Assembly: GCA_903856725.1 (NCBI GenBank)
Contig: CAIOCT010000003.1
Location: 1 to 34,785, forward strand
Origin: an uncultured Verrucomicrobiota bacterium
Lineage (GTDB): Bacteria > Verrucomicrobiota > Verrucomicrobiia > Opitutales > Opitutaceae
Length of the DNA stretch: 34,785 nucleotides
Reading direction: 5' to 3'
A model generated the notes under the pieces. The model ran no database searches, was not told the origin of the DNA, and worked only from the letters and a program-made list of their open reading frames with translations. The position numbers and the translations under genes were made by a program. Positions 10,901-17,415 of the stretch are shown one piece after another; the stretch's first letter is position 1, and the number at the start of each line of letters is the position of its first letter.

Positions 10901-11468
10901 CGGCACCTTGGAGCTGTCGAGTCAGCAAGGCGTTTTTCGCGGCCTCCAGCGCACGAGTAATAAACTTTCACTCAGCTCCAAGGCGGTTGAACTCGGGGCT
11001 TCGGTATTTGGGTCAATTTTTGGATCAGAAAAGATTACTCAAGCAGCCGAAAAAGTCGTCGGGGCAGCTTATTTTATTGATCAACTCGCGCAAAGCCTGG
11101 GTGAAGTAAATTTCGAACAGCTGCGGCTGCAGTTGGTGCGAGCAGAGGATCTTAATTGGGAGCTCAGGAGTTTCAGTCTGCGCGCACCGGATTTCCATCT
11201 CGTGGGTCATGGCACCGTGACTTCGATCGCTGAACAATCGTGGTTCGACCAGCCGCTCAGTCTAACGCTAACCATTGCTGGGCGAGGGAAACCCGAGCAA
11301 ATTTTTGGCAAACTCAAGTTGTTAGATGGCCGTCGCGATGAATTGGGTTATGCTTCGCTACGAGATCCGCTTACGATTAGCGGATCATTAGCTAAGCCTG
11401 ATGCTTCAAATTTTTTCGCGCGCCTTGCTACGAGCAAATTTACGGATTTATTTACGCCTAGTCCTTAG
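7902..11468 (+). CDS. Large AsmA/TamB-like envelope protein
   Basis: A 1188-residue protein with one N-terminal membrane helix (about residues 4-28, FFRLFLIALGMVVLICAVLATLAFL), after which the whole chain is predicted periplasmic: repeated short beta-prone segments rich in alternating hydrophobic residues, with few long helices. The start just after the helix (ERQPGLQLQVAAVSVGWHEVTVRGV) and the C-terminal region around 960-1040 (PTVEGLFTVQGHLLSAG, NTRGTLELSSQQGVFRGL) resemble AsmA/YdbH-type proteins, which form long beta-grooves and are linked to phospholipid transport between the two membranes. I infer that role from architecture; no catalytic motif is visible. The gene stands 113 bases behind the efflux channel and 167 bases before the polyamine transporter, probably as its own unit. 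Confidence 0.7.
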   Translation: MRFFRLFLIALGMVVLICAVLATLAFLPGVQRWALLRAAERQPGLQLQVAAVSVGWHEVTVRGVALQHAGLKIKFDKLTADYSLGHILWRRRLEVHQLLVAGLLVDGRQPAAPSTSFAAVIAPLGAPSLLAQWRLPGEFILDEVVIEGRILLPGAAAVEADFKLSGGQFAPGSTGVLQLKAVLKNATPSARVGGLHAQVNLQATQGPGPYFTQISATALVDALGKNISEKSQLKLSVDLGQTSAGEKYSLRMDTLVGGVPENILALSAALPLGTQDYAGQWSLKARTVQVEPFFLGGALPDFTANGDGRFVFNLGRTALSLQGKLQIDVNRLEALNSGWRDLGAVSLVTQFDLTGAEGMVRLNQLDIRLNGARPMLELQAKRAAQLNFKDQHLQVGPTDPGDLLDLNIIGLPIAWLSPFVPQFKLTGGLITGRLTAVVDHQRLRLRVVQPLRLASLAIAHGGQPWLEQAEVSLQAEALLTAQELAVQLSELTMQTAAGDHLKAQATVTFPVTPVPAITVKASYTGDWPQLLAAWLPVGHIRSTGQLEATKFGDKISIRQFDLSLTREEGSLLGHASSLRPFTLDLAARRISPDRPDPAAAGRIDAHDLVQLVWGAIPLDHLPLNFCGGKLSGMTSAGKLLLASRGEQLTLRAAAPLNLHQLAWMKNGRSLVRGLELTAQPSIEFTGLDKFQIQTGSILIQNSAGNSIFSGQGELTQATDVGLRGSLTLAVELPALLSQPLWGTAPLRAGRLSGEIRMAGSELKQVEARLTSNGLVAAAGSDALPVANLSFRMIVQPNGQVVVQAPLLLDRAGQRSDLNFNLELQPRLGGYTVAGRVNGAQVDYADARAILGVVSAATGPLLRFGATKAEAVPIPVEAGPAWSRYNGRVNWDVKTVTCGTHWTMTGLTGELGLEPTRLVLEKIGATMGEKSNLTAQGEIKFIGGPTPYALQANFSLPAFDVGKLFQSVTPSKLPTVEGLFTVQGHLLSAGITMPQLLANTRGTLELSSQQGVFRGLQRTSNKLSLSSKAVELGASVFGSIFGSEKITQAAEKVVGAAYFIDQLAQSLGEVNFEQLRLQLVRAEDLNWELRSFSLRAPDFHLVGHGTVTSIAEQSWFDQPLSLTLTIAGRGKPEQIFGKLKLLDGRRDELGYASLRDPLTISGSLAKPDASNFFARLATSKFTDLFTPSP

Positions 11469-11516
11469 GGTTTAGGACCGTCTGGAAGACAAATGAGTGA
11501 GTGATTTGGCTCGCGC

Positions 11517-11529
11517 TGCGTATTACGCA
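11517..11529. promoter_or_regulatory. Perfect inverted repeat ahead of the pot operon
   Basis: TGCGTA-T-TACGCA is a perfect 13-base inverted repeat in the 167-base gap upstream of potC. It is short enough to be chance, but its position suits an operator. A possible -10 box (TAAAAT, 11583-11588) lies about 55 bases further on; no convincing -35 box was found. Confidence 0.22.
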
Positions 11530-11635
11530 AGTGGTCGATCAGCGTTTATGGCTATCGTTGGGGAGGGGGGATCACGGATAATTAAAATAGCGTGGGGCAC
11601 TCGTTTCTTGCCAATCCGCATGCTTCGTTCAATAG

Positions 11636-12469
11636 ATGCGGGCTGCTGTACTCATGTCGTTGCTTCCCTTACGCTCACGGATTCCTTCCGGCATAAAATT
11701 GTTAGATTGGTTTTTATGCGCGTGGACAGGGCTCGTCTTTGTTTTTCTCTATGTTCCAATTGCCGTACTCGCGATTTATTCATTTAATTCTTCGCGGCTG
11801 AATATTGTCTGGGAGAACTTTACCTTGCATTGGTATGCGCGGCTGTGGGCCGATGGGCCGCTCATTCAGGCGGCAAAAAACAGCTTACTGATTGCTAGCG
11901 TGAGCACCGTTATTTCGGTGGTTTTCGGGACAGTCGGCGCGTGGCTCCTGCATCGTTACCGCTTCCGCTTTGCCCGCAGCATTCAGACCTTAGTCGCGAT
12001 CCCGATGGTTATGCCCGAAATTTTGATGGGGATCAGCTTATTGATACTCTTTGCAACCGTAGGTGCGGGGTTGGGCTTTACCACGGTTATCATTGGCCAC
12101 GTAACTTTTTGTTTCCCGTTCGTGCTCGTTGCGGTGCAAGCCCGCTTGCAAGGCTTGGATCCCGCCTTGGAAGAAGCGGCCCTCGATCTTGGGGCTACTC
12201 CCTTGCAAGCTTTTGGTTATGTCATTGTGCCCTGTTTGCGTCCAGCGATCATCGCTGGCGCGTTGATGGCCTTTACCCTCTCGATGGATGAACTCATTGT
12301 CACTTTTTTCATCAGGAGCGCGGCGGCGACAACGCTGCCTATTCAGGTTTTTGGTTTGGCCCGCGTCGGGCTTAATCCCATGCTCAATGCGCTATCCGCG
12401 ATCTTTATTGTTGCGACGGTGGCATTCGTGCTTTTTTCGGACTATCTCAATAAATTAAGTCGTCGGTAA
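11636..12469 (+). CDS. potC: Spermidine/putrescine ABC transporter permease PotC
   Basis: A 277-residue inner-membrane permease of the binding-protein-dependent transporter class, with about six membrane helices. The start of the mature fold (FVFLYVPIAVLAIYSFNSSR), the segment WYARLWADGPLIQAAKNSLLIA and the cytoplasmic EAA loop (EEAALDLGATPLQAFGYVIVPCLRPAI), which docks on the ATPase, all match PotC/YdcV-type subunits. The ATG at 11654 in the same frame is an equally good start because neither has a clear ribosome site. It is the first gene of a four-gene polyamine uptake cluster; the binding protein starts 8 bases after its stop, so the two are co-translated or at least co-transcribed. Confidence 0.92.
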   Translation: MRAAVLMSLLPLRSRIPSGIKLLDWFLCAWTGLVFVFLYVPIAVLAIYSFNSSRLNIVWENFTLHWYARLWADGPLIQAAKNSLLIASVSTVISVVFGTVGAWLLHRYRFRFARSIQTLVAIPMVMPEILMGISLLILFATVGAGLGFTTVIIGHVTFCFPFVLVAVQARLQGLDPALEEAALDLGATPLQAFGYVIVPCLRPAIIAGALMAFTLSMDELIVTFFIRSAAATTLPIQVFGLARVGLNPMLNALSAIFIVATVAFVLFSDYLNKLSRR

Positions 12470-12477
12470 TTTTTATT

Positions 12478-13500
12478 ATGAAAACGCTCAGAACTATCCT
12501 CCTCACGCTGACCGCTCTCTTGGGGTCGGTCGCATTACCTGCTGCCGGTGAAGTTAATCTCTTTGGCTGGTCGGAATACGTGCCGCAGGAAGTGCTCGAT
12601 GGCTTTACTAAAGAAACCGGCATTAAAGTTAATTTTGAATCTTATGCCTCCAACGAAGAGATGCTTTCGAAGCTCGTCGCTGGGGCTGGGGCTTACGATG
12701 TGGTCCAGCCTTCTGACTACACTGCAGAGGTGATGGTCCGCCGCGGGATGCTAGCTCCGCTGGAGCTTGCGCTATTGCCGAATCGGAAAAATATCGCGCC
12801 GGATTTGCTTAACCTGCCGCACGATCCGGCTGGAAAATTTACGGTCCCTTATATGACCGGCACAGTCGGAATCGTCGTTAATACCGATAAAGTAAAAATG
12901 CCCATTAGGGGTTATCGTGATGTGTTTCAGCCCCCATTCAAAGATCGCTTGGTTGTACTGAATGATAATCGTGAACTCGTAACATGGGCACTGTATTCGC
13001 TCGGTCTCACCTCGAGCGATGTCGGTGCGGCTAGTCTCGCCAAAGTGCGACCCATTGTGGCGGCGTGGGTTAAATTGGTGAAGGTGTTTGATTCCGATAG
13101 CCCGAAGACTGCCTTGCTCAACGGTGATGTCGACATCGGGATCGTGTGGAGTGGGGAAGCTGCTATTCTTTGGAACGAAAATAAGAAATTCCAGTACGTC
13201 TTGCCCGCGGATGGCGCCCACATGTTTGTTGATACGCTGTGCATTCCGGCCACGGCCAAAAATAAAGCCGCCGCACACCAGCTTATTAATTATATTCTGC
13301 GGCCGGATGTCTCCAAGCTCATCTCGGATAAATTTCCTTACACCAATCCCAACTTGGCGGCACGGCAATTACTGACCGCCGCGCAACTGGCAAATCCCGC
13401 GAGTTACCCGGTTAGTGCCAAGCTTGAGACTTTTCGTGATATCGGCAAAGCCGCGGCCGAAATCGATAAACTTGTTACTGATTTGAAGAGTGCTCAGTGA
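12478..13500 (+). CDS. potD: Polyamine-binding periplasmic protein PotD
   Basis: A 340-residue solute-binding protein of the spermidine/putrescine family. It begins with a Sec signal peptide (MKTLRTILLTLTALLGSVALPAAG), then the diagnostic opening VNLFGWSEYVPQEVLDGFTKETGIKV, the substrate-pocket region YDVVQPSDYTAEVMVRRGML, and the hinge region VPYMTGTVGIVVNT. A later GDVDIGIVWSGEA segment and the helix NKAAAHQLINYILRPDV complete the family pattern. It delivers polyamine to the PotB/PotC channel. Whether it prefers putrescine or spermidine cannot be told without modelling the pocket. It sits between the two permease genes, not at the end of the operon as in E. coli potABCD. Confidence 0.93.
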   Translation: MKTLRTILLTLTALLGSVALPAAGEVNLFGWSEYVPQEVLDGFTKETGIKVNFESYASNEEMLSKLVAGAGAYDVVQPSDYTAEVMVRRGMLAPLELALLPNRKNIAPDLLNLPHDPAGKFTVPYMTGTVGIVVNTDKVKMPIRGYRDVFQPPFKDRLVVLNDNRELVTWALYSLGLTSSDVGAASLAKVRPIVAAWVKLVKVFDSDSPKTALLNGDVDIGIVWSGEAAILWNENKKFQYVLPADGAHMFVDTLCIPATAKNKAAAHQLINYILRPDVSKLISDKFPYTNPNLAARQLLTAAQLANPASYPVSAKLETFRDIGKAAAEIDKLVTDLKSAQ

Positions 13501-13533
13501 TAACCTCGCGGCGTCACTCAGTCTGTTGTGGCT

Positions 13534-13560
13534 GGTCACGACGCTCAGGGCGCGGTGACC
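13534..13560 (+). other. Intercistronic hairpin between potD and potB
   Basis: GGTCAC (13534-13539) pairs with GTGACC (13555-13560), with an inner CGC/GCG pair block and a 5-base loop. There is no T run. Such hairpins behind binding-protein genes often protect the upstream message from 3' decay, which would raise PotD relative to the permeases; that role is inferred. Confidence 0.4.
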
Positions 13561-13589
13561 GGTCTGCTTTACTTCGATAAACCTGCGTC

Positions 13590-14474
13590 ATGCTGGCTAC
13601 TCAAATAACCCCTGCCTTAGCCATCGGTGATCGTCGTCGACCGGGTTGGCGTGCTTGGGCGCTCATTACTCCCATGGTGGCTTGGCTGCTGCTATTTGTC
13701 ATCGTGCCGAGTGCGATATTATTTGTTTACAGCTTTTGTGAACGCGACGAGGTGGGCGGCGTGATTTTTAATTTTACGTGGGAAAATTATCAGCGCGTGC
13801 TCGACCCCGTCTATTTGATGATTTTTGCACGCTCGGTTGGCTACGCTGGGGTGACAACGATTATCTGCGTGGTCGTTGGCTTTCCGGTCGCCTATTATAT
13901 TGCTCGCGCTACGGAGGAGCGTCGCAACCGCTTATTGCTTTTAGTGATGGTTCCTTTTTGGACGAGTTTTCTGATTCGCACATACGCGTGGATTACCATT
14001 CTTAAACAGGAAGGTTTGCTCAATGGTTTGCTACAGTCGATGCATGTGACGACGGGACCGTTGAGTCTACTTTACACGCCTACGGCTGTCGTGATCGGGC
14101 TCGTTTATGCTTATCTGCCCTTCATGATTTTGCCGATCTACGGGAGTGCCGAGAAATTAGATACTTCACTCATTGAGGCAGCCTATGACCTGGGGGCAGG
14201 TCCTCTCCGGGCGTTCTCCGCGGTGATTGTTCCGCTCACTATGCCGGGAATTGCCGCCGGCACGCTGTTGGTTTTTGTCCCTGCAATTGGCATGTTTGCG
14301 ATCACTGACTTGATGGGGGGCGCGAAAGTCCCCATGATTGGCAACGTGATTCAGAATCAATTTCTACAGGCGCGGGATTGGCCTTTTGGCGCGGCCTTGG
14401 GGGTGGTTTTTATGCTCATGTTCGCGGTCACGTATGGAATTCTACAAAGCCGCCACGCGCGGCTGGAATCATGA
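13590..14474 (+). CDS. potB: Spermidine/putrescine ABC transporter permease PotB
   Basis: A 294-residue permease partner of PotC with about six membrane helices. Family marks: the first helix WALITPMVAWLLLFVIVPSAILFVYSF, the segment FWTSFLIRTYAWITILKQEGLLNG, which is nearly diagnostic for PotB, and the EAA loop IEAAYDLGAGPLRAFSAVIVPLTMPGI for ATPase contact. Its stop codon overlaps the start of potA (ATGA at 14471-14474), a sign of translational coupling. The 89-base gap before it contains the hairpin described separately. Confidence 0.94.
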   Translation: MLATQITPALAIGDRRRPGWRAWALITPMVAWLLLFVIVPSAILFVYSFCERDEVGGVIFNFTWENYQRVLDPVYLMIFARSVGYAGVTTIICVVVGFPVAYYIARATEERRNRLLLLVMVPFWTSFLIRTYAWITILKQEGLLNGLLQSMHVTTGPLSLLYTPTAVVIGLVYAYLPFMILPIYGSAEKLDTSLIEAAYDLGAGPLRAFSAVIVPLTMPGIAAGTLLVFVPAIGMFAITDLMGGAKVPMIGNVIQNQFLQARDWPFGAALGVVFMLMFAVTYGILQSRHARLES

Positions 14475-15565
14475 GTGCACCGCTCGATTCGATGATTGAG
14501 ATTCGGGGTGTAACCAAACGATTTGGTGATTTCACCGCCGTCAATGATGTGTCGCTTTCGGTCCGCGCGGGAGAATTTATCACCTTACTCGGGCCCTCGG
14601 GTTGTGGTAAAACGACTCTGCTGCGTTTGTTGGCCGGTTTTGAAACTCCCGACGCGGGTAGCATACTGCTAGCGGGTGAAGATGTTTCGCATTTGCCGCC
14701 GTATCGACGCAGCGTGAATCAGGTTTTTCAGAGCTATGCCCTGTTTCCTCATTTAACGGTGCGTGAGAATGTCGGCTTTGGTTTGCGAATGCAGCAAGTG
14801 GCCCCAGCAGAAGCCGCCGTACGGATTTGTGAAGCGCTTAACCTGGTTTCACTGGAACCCATGGCTGACCGTTTTCCCCATCAATTATCGGGTGGGCAAC
14901 GCCAGCGGGTGGCCTTAGCTCGCGCTATCGTTTGCCGACCCCAAGTGCTTTTATTAGATGAGCCCCTTTCAGCCCTTGATGCGAAGTTGCGCCGAGCCAT
15001 GCAACTGGAGTTAAAGCATCTCCAGCGCCGGCTCGGGCTTACTTTTGTGTTTGTGACTCATGATCAGGAAGAGGCGCTGACGATGAGCGATCGGATCGCG
15101 ATTATTAATCATGGCCGAATTGAGCAGCTGGGAAATGCGAGTGAGATTTATCATAAACCACGGACGCCTTTTGCGGCAGATTTTATTGGTCAGGCCAATC
15201 TACTGAGCGTTACCGTGATCAGTCGGGCTGGGACGACGGCGCGGGTGCGCCTTGATGACGGCTTAGAATTAACGGTTAGTTCAGCTGAGCTCCCCGCCGG
15301 GACCCAGACCGCCTTGGTTTCAATTCGACCGGAAAAAATCCATATCTCAAAACGTCCGATTGATGCTGAAAATATTTTTGAGGCCCGTATCCAGGAGGAA
15401 ATTTTTCAGGGGGCGACCGATCAACTTTGGTTGATAACCGACCAGGGCACTCGGCTCCACGCGCTGGTGGCCAATGAGAGTGCGATGAACGAAGCCTATC
15501 ATGAAGGTGAGCGAGTTTACTGCAGCCTGCATCTCGATGATTTGGTGATCGTCCAGTCGGTGTGA
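14471..15565 (+). CDS. potA: Polyamine ABC transporter ATP-binding protein PotA
   Basis: A 364-residue ATPase that powers the PotBC channel. Start ATG 14471 overlaps the potB stop by four bases and gives the expected N-terminus (SMIEIRGVTKRFGDFTAVNDVSL). Walker A is GPSGCGKTT (residues 41-49), followed by the Q-loop (VFQSYALFPH), the signature LSGGQRQRVALARAI, Walker B VLLLDEPLSALD, and the H-loop in VTHDQEEALTMSD. Residues from about 240 to the end form the TOBE-type regulatory domain (LVSIRPEKIHI), as in PotA. Length is close to the E. coli protein. Confidence 0.95.
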   Translation: MSAPLDSMIEIRGVTKRFGDFTAVNDVSLSVRAGEFITLLGPSGCGKTTLLRLLAGFETPDAGSILLAGEDVSHLPPYRRSVNQVFQSYALFPHLTVRENVGFGLRMQQVAPAEAAVRICEALNLVSLEPMADRFPHQLSGGQRQRVALARAIVCRPQVLLLDEPLSALDAKLRRAMQLELKHLQRRLGLTFVFVTHDQEEALTMSDRIAIINHGRIEQLGNASEIYHKPRTPFAADFIGQANLLSVTVISRAGTTARVRLDDGLELTVSSAELPAGTQTALVSIRPEKIHISKRPIDAENIFEARIQEEIFQGATDQLWLITDQGTRLHALVANESAMNEAYHEGERVYCSLHLDDLVIVQSV

Positions 15566-15626
15566 ATCTCGAATTGAGCCGCGAGACTGCTTGTGGTCGG
15601 CCTGTGCTTATGTCAGTCTGCTACTC

Positions 15627-16634
15627 ATGATTTCAGCAGTGCATTTTAAGAATTTTAAAGCGCTGCGTGCAGCGGCAGTTCGCCTGGAGCCCTTTAATCT
15701 TTTTATCGGTCCCAGTGGAAGTGGTAAGACGAGCTTGATTGAGGCGCTGCTGCGACTCCGCCACCTTGCGGGGCAAGCGGTGGCCCATGGGCCAACTGAT
15801 AAGCTAGCGTTTTTAAACGGACCACAAATTGAATTTCATTTTCATGCCCCCTTTCAAAACGTCCGCGTAACCCTCGGCTGTGACGCCGATGAACTGAGTT
15901 GTCATCGGCTGCGGGTGGACCACCCCCTCGGGCTGGCGGGGGAAGGGCAGTGGGCCGAATTGCGTACCCAGCTGCAAGGCATTCGGGCGTACTTGCTGGA
16001 TCATCATGCGATGGGCGCGCCGGCGCTGCGCTCCACTGGGAATGAATTGGCTGTAAACGCCAGTAATCTTGCCGCTGTTTTAGCGCAGCGAGCGCAGCAA
16101 GCTCCCGTGGCCTTTGCCCATTTGGTGGCCGATTTTTGCCGTATCATGCCGGAATTTTCTGGATTAGATTTTGGTGCGGTAAGTGAGGGGCAGGTTGAGC
16201 TCAGGGTAGCCCTTCGGGAGAGTGCTGAACGTTTGACCGGTGCAAATCTATCGCAGGGGACTCTCTATCTGTTGGCGATATTAACGCTGGCGCATGATCC
16301 GCAGCCACCGACGCTGCTTTGCCTCGAAGAAGCTGATCGCGGTGTGCATCCTCGCCTTCTGCGCGAAATACGCGATGCCCTGTATCGACTGAGCTATCCG
16401 GTAGCAACCGAGACGACTCGATCAGTCGTCCAGGTAATCGCGACCACGCATTCACCGTATTTACTGGATTTATTTCGAGATCACCCCTCCGAGATTGTTT
16501 TGGCTCACAAACAAGGAAACGCGGCGACCTTTGAGCGCTTAACCGAACGTCCCGATATTCTTGAATTAATACAGGAAACCAATCTCGGCGATTTATGGTA
16601 CAGTGGAATTTTGGGCGGTATCCCAGGAGATTAA
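15627..16634 (+). CDS. OLD/RecF-like AAA ATPase (AAA_21 type), function unknown
   Basis: A 335-residue ABC-type ATPase of the OLD/RecF/SMC-head class, without the coiled-coil arms of SMC and without its own TOPRIM nuclease domain. It begins MISAVHFKNFKALRAAAVRLEPFNLFIG; Walker A is GPSGSGKT (28-35), the signature motif is NLSQGTLYL (around 207-215), Walker B is LLCLEEADRGVHPRLL (around 230-245), and the H-loop is TTHSPYLLD (from 273). The first acidic residue of Walker B is glutamate, as often in this group. ATG 15627 was chosen over an upstream in-frame TTG because the conserved fold begins there. The next gene starts 17 bases after its stop and encodes a candidate TOPRIM partner. Stand-alone ATPases of this kind occur both in DNA-repair settings and in defence modules; the sequence alone does not decide. 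Confidence 0.85.
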   Translation: MISAVHFKNFKALRAAAVRLEPFNLFIGPSGSGKTSLIEALLRLRHLAGQAVAHGPTDKLAFLNGPQIEFHFHAPFQNVRVTLGCDADELSCHRLRVDHPLGLAGEGQWAELRTQLQGIRAYLLDHHAMGAPALRSTGNELAVNASNLAAVLAQRAQQAPVAFAHLVADFCRIMPEFSGLDFGAVSEGQVELRVALRESAERLTGANLSQGTLYLLAILTLAHDPQPPTLLCLEEADRGVHPRLLREIRDALYRLSYPVATETTRSVVQVIATTHSPYLLDLFRDHPSEIVLAHKQGNAATFERLTERPDILELIQETNLGDLWYSGILGGIPGD

Positions 16635-16651
16635 TAAGCAGCGATCACTCT

Positions 16652-17344
16652 ATGGCCATGAAGCTTGCCTTCCTCAGTGAATCACCGGCCGATGAGGCTG
16701 CCCTCAGCGTTTTAGTTGGTTACGTGCTCGGCACCTCCTTTACTCGAGTAGAGCCCACCTTGCGGGCCCGGGGCTGGCCCTCCGTGGAGCAGGTGCTGCC
16801 GGCTATTTTGCGTCATCTGCATTTTAATACGGAAGCTGACGGTCTTATTGTTGTCGTAGATTCCGATGATTCAGTTGTGCACACGCCACAGCACGAAGCG
16901 CCCGCTTATCATCATCCCGGCTGTCGCATCTGCCGGTTGCGTATGGTTTTTCGGCGGACTTTAAAAAATCTTCCGCTGAATGCACCTCACACTACTCCAG
17001 CTAATGCCGCGCGGCTGCACCTCCGGCGCGAGCGGGTGCTGCGGGCGGTGGGTTTAGCGGTCCCGGCCATGGAGGCCTGGTATTTGTGTGGCCGCGATAC
17101 ATCGATCACTGAAGCTGCTTGGACTCAAGGTCAGGCCGCCGGCCGGGTGCCCTACACCCGCAGCGAATTAAAATGGCGGGTTTATGGTACCGAACGACCG
17201 ACTTTGCCTCATGAAATTAAGCGCGCAGTGCAAGAGGTCTCGCGGCATCAGGGGGATATTCGTCGACTCGAAAACGATTTTCCGCAGGGCTTTGGTTCGT
17301 TGGCCCGCGACTTGCGGAGTTGGGTTGCTGATTCAGTGCGCTGA
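16652..17344 (+). CDS. Unknown protein with TOPRIM-like acidic motifs, partner of the ATPase
   Basis: A 230-residue protein that I do not recognise by name. It opens with a hydrophobic strand and SESPADEAAL, placing an acidic residue at E10, and has a second strand LIVVVDSDD with D70 and D72. A glutamate after the first strand and a DxD after a later strand are the metal-binding pattern of TOPRIM nucleases and of the DUF4276/RloB-like proteins that accompany AAA_21 ATPases. An AMEAWYLC segment (about residue 150) and a C-terminal region with spaced lysine/arginine residues also resemble that group. Between them is a HHPGCRIC stretch that could bind zinc. ATG 16658 two codons later is an alternative start. 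Tight spacing to the ATPase gene (17 bases) suggests one complex. Confidence in a real gene is high; confidence in the TOPRIM assignment is moderate. Confidence 0.65.
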   Translation: MAMKLAFLSESPADEAALSVLVGYVLGTSFTRVEPTLRARGWPSVEQVLPAILRHLHFNTEADGLIVVVDSDDSVVHTPQHEAPAYHHPGCRICRLRMVFRRTLKNLPLNAPHTTPANAARLHLRRERVLRAVGLAVPAMEAWYLCGRDTSITEAAWTQGQAAGRVPYTRSELKWRVYGTERPTLPHEIKRAVQEVSRHQGDIRRLENDFPQGFGSLARDLRSWVADSVR

Positions 17345-17415
17345 AGGGGCCGCGGCCAAAGGATGGGCTTGCCCACGACGGCCTCACCCGCAGAGTTTGA
17401 ATTCGATTCCCCTGC

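Noticed and set aside
11497-11787. Plus-strand open frame of 96 codons overlapping the start of potC
   Set aside because: It would overlap the real permease in another frame and has no motif; the gap 11469-11635 is better seen as a regulatory region.
12772-13368. Minus-strand open frame of 198 codons inside potD
   Set aside because: Antisense to a fully conserved binding-protein gene and without any family pattern.
15627-16634. Idea that this ATPase belongs to the polyamine transporter as a second ATP-binding subunit
   Set aside because: It has an OLD/RecF-type head and not the ABC-importer signature LSGGQ; PotA is complete, and the spacing to the next gene ties it to the TOPRIM-like protein instead.
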